Shown one piece after another: positions 47,668 to 48,669 of a stretch of DNA of 48,669 nucleotides. Numbering within the stretch: position 1 is the stretch's first letter; each line of letters starts with the position of its first letter. The position numbers and the translations under genes were made by a program. This DNA comes from Thermaceae bacterium. Its GTDB lineage: Bacteria > Deinococcota > Deinococci > Deinococcales > Marinithermaceae. The stretch is from contig JALSRQ010000098.1 of NCBI GenBank assembly GCA_026984675.1, positions 1-48,669 of the forward strand. Direction: 5' to 3'. The notes beneath the pieces are model-generated. The model was given only the letters and a program-made list of their open reading frames with translations, ran no database searches and was not told where the DNA came from.

Positions 47668-48669
47668 GGCAGCAATCCTACCAACGCCCGGATGAGCTTT
47701 TTAGGGTCGTGCTGGGCCAGCGGGCCGGCCTCGAGGAAGTCCCCCTCGACGACCCGGATCCCCCGGGCCTGGAAGGGGGCGGGGTCGTAGGGCACCGGGT
47801 GCTGGCCCTCGGCGGCGTAGCGGGCGAGCACCCCCTCGGGGAATCCGGCGGTGTGGACCAGCGCGACCTCGGGCCAGCGGCCCAGGTGACGGGCCACCGC
47901 CTCGACGTGGGCGAAGGCGTCCATCCCGTCGGTCTCGCCGGGCTCGCTCATCAGGTTGACCACCTGGACCAGCCGTCCCGGGCTCGCCCGCACCGCCGCC
48001 CGCACCTTGGGGGGCAGGAGGCTGGCCACGATGCTGGTGAAGAGGCTTCCCGGCCCCAGCACCACCAGCTCGGCCCGTTCCAGGGCCGCCACCGCCTCGG
48101 GCATCGCCGCCACCTCGGGGGGGTCGAGGGCGACCCGGGCCACCCGGCCGCCGGCCTGGCGCAGCCGGCACTCCCCGGCGACCCGGCGACCGTCGTCGAG
48201 TTCGGCGACCAGCACCGCCGATTCCGGGGTGCTGGGCCAGACCGCCCCCAACAGCGCCAGCATGCGGTTGGCGCTGCGGATCGCCTCGGCGAAGTCGCCG
48301 GTGAGTTCGTAGAGGCTGACCAGGAAGAGGTTCCCGAAGGTGTGGCCGGCGAGCTCGCCGCCCCGGGCGAAGCGGTAGCGCATCAGCTCGGGGGTGCGGG
48401 CGGCCGGGGAGAGGGCGGCCATGCAGTCCACCAGGTCGCCGACCGCAGGGACCCCGAAGGCCGCCCGCAGCCGGCCGGTGGAACCGCCGTCGTCGGTGGC
48501 GGCGACGACCGCGGTGGTGTGGGCGGTGACCGACTTGAGCCCGGAAAGCAGCCGCCCGAGCCCGGTCCCGCCCCCCAGCGCCACCACCCGGGGGCCGGCC
48601 TCCAGCCGCCGGCGGCGGTAGACCAGGGCGGGGACCCGGTCGGGGTCGGTGAGGGCCGAGAGGATGCTC
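47664..48669 (-). CDS. yvcK: YvcK/CofD-like gluconeogenesis factor (5' end outside window)
   Basis: At least 334 codons; the frame stays open to the right edge, so the start is missing. The Rossmann-type nucleotide loop RVVALGGGTGLGRLLSG is followed by VVAATDDGGSTGRLR, VPAVGDLVDCMAAL, VLGPGSLFTSIVASLLPP and NLMSEPGETDGM, all typical of YvcK. YvcK binds UDP-sugars and is needed for growth on gluconeogenic carbon and for normal cell-wall synthesis in Bacillus. The stretch before the loop (ALTDPDRVPALVYRRRRLEA) shows that the protein has an N-terminal extension, common in this family. It leads the operon with two exported glycan-related proteins. Confidence 0.9.
   Translation of the reverse strand, partial: SILSALTDPDRVPALVYRRRRLEAGPRVVALGGGTGLGRLLSGLKSVTAHTTAVVAATDDGGSTGRLRAAFGVPAVGDLVDCMAALSPAARTPELMRYRFARGGELAGHTFGNLFLVSLYELTGDFAEAIRSANRMLALLGAVWPSTPESAVLVAELDDGRRVAGECRLRQAGGRVARVALDPPEVAAMPEAVAALERAELVVLGPGSLFTSIVASLLPPKVRAAVRASPGRLVQVVNLMSEPGETDGMDAFAHVEAVARHLGRWPEVALVHTAGFPEGVLARYAAEGQHPVPYDPAPFQARGIRVVEGDFLEAGPLAQHDPKKLIRALVGLLP

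Overview
This is a very GC-rich (about 70% or more by eye), densely coding stretch of bacterial chromosome. It most resembles a thermophile of the family Thermaceae (Deinococcota: Thermus, Meiothermus, Oceanithermus, Marinithermus group). The assignment rests on a 477-residue type-3 prolyl-tRNA synthetase, a beta-CASP RNase of the TTHA0252 type, a ketosamine kinase next to a low-molecular-weight phosphatase, and many apparently leaderless genes with a TANNNT -10 box 6-8 bases before the start codon. No database search was possible, so genus is not claimed. I saw no insertion sequence, prophage, CRISPR array, rRNA or replication origin. There is one tRNA, Ala(CGC).

Layout. 1-277: start of pstS (cut by the window edge). 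345-1694: a divergent beta-CASP RNase. 1789-8361: a molybdenum formate dehydrogenase cluster, with catalytic subunit, four-cluster Fe-S subunit and NrfD-type membrane subunit, then fdhE and fdhD, and convergent mobA for molybdopterin guanine dinucleotide. 8418-16531: a small barrel-like exported protein, an orphan NarX-like histidine kinase, a TrmJ-like methyltransferase, leucyl aminopeptidase, a DUF1385 membrane protein, mnmA, a lytic transglycosylase and tRNA-Ala.

16580-24387: a contiguous minus-strand metal and envelope-stress island. It holds a SHOCT protein with an OmpR-type response regulator and a kinase with a Met/His-rich sensor loop; a DUF3105 protein with a CopB-type P1B ATPase; a DUF302, SHOCT, SHOCT-coiled-coil, PspA and rhodanese operon; and a Met/Gly-rich exported protein broken by a one-base frameshift. 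All four transcription units begin with the same 33-bp module: CTTTAC, 5 bases, CTTTAC, 10 bases, then a -10 hexamer. This looks like a small regulon of the local two-component system and is the most distinctive find here. pstS has the same geometry with a different hexamer (CCTGAC), as expected for a PhoB-type box.

24428-32602: a VanW protein, archaeal-type phosphoglycerate mutase, a single-domain ModE-like regulator sharing a perfect palindrome with it, the phosphatase/ketosamine-kinase pair, an unknown lipoprotein, CoA-disulfide reductase and an M3 oligopeptidase. 32672-37114: a livKHMGF amino-acid uptake operon. 37092-45501: FetB-like and TauE-like membrane proteins, a metallophosphatase, holB, ricT, a flavin reductase, a small unknown, a universal stress protein, an MFS exporter, proS and nth. 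45474-48669: a minus-strand operon of YvcK (cut by the edge), a glucodextranase-C-domain protein and a phosphodiester glycosidase (NAGPA) protein. Genes are tightly packed, often overlapping by 1-38 bases; no gene-free stretch exceeds 300 bases.
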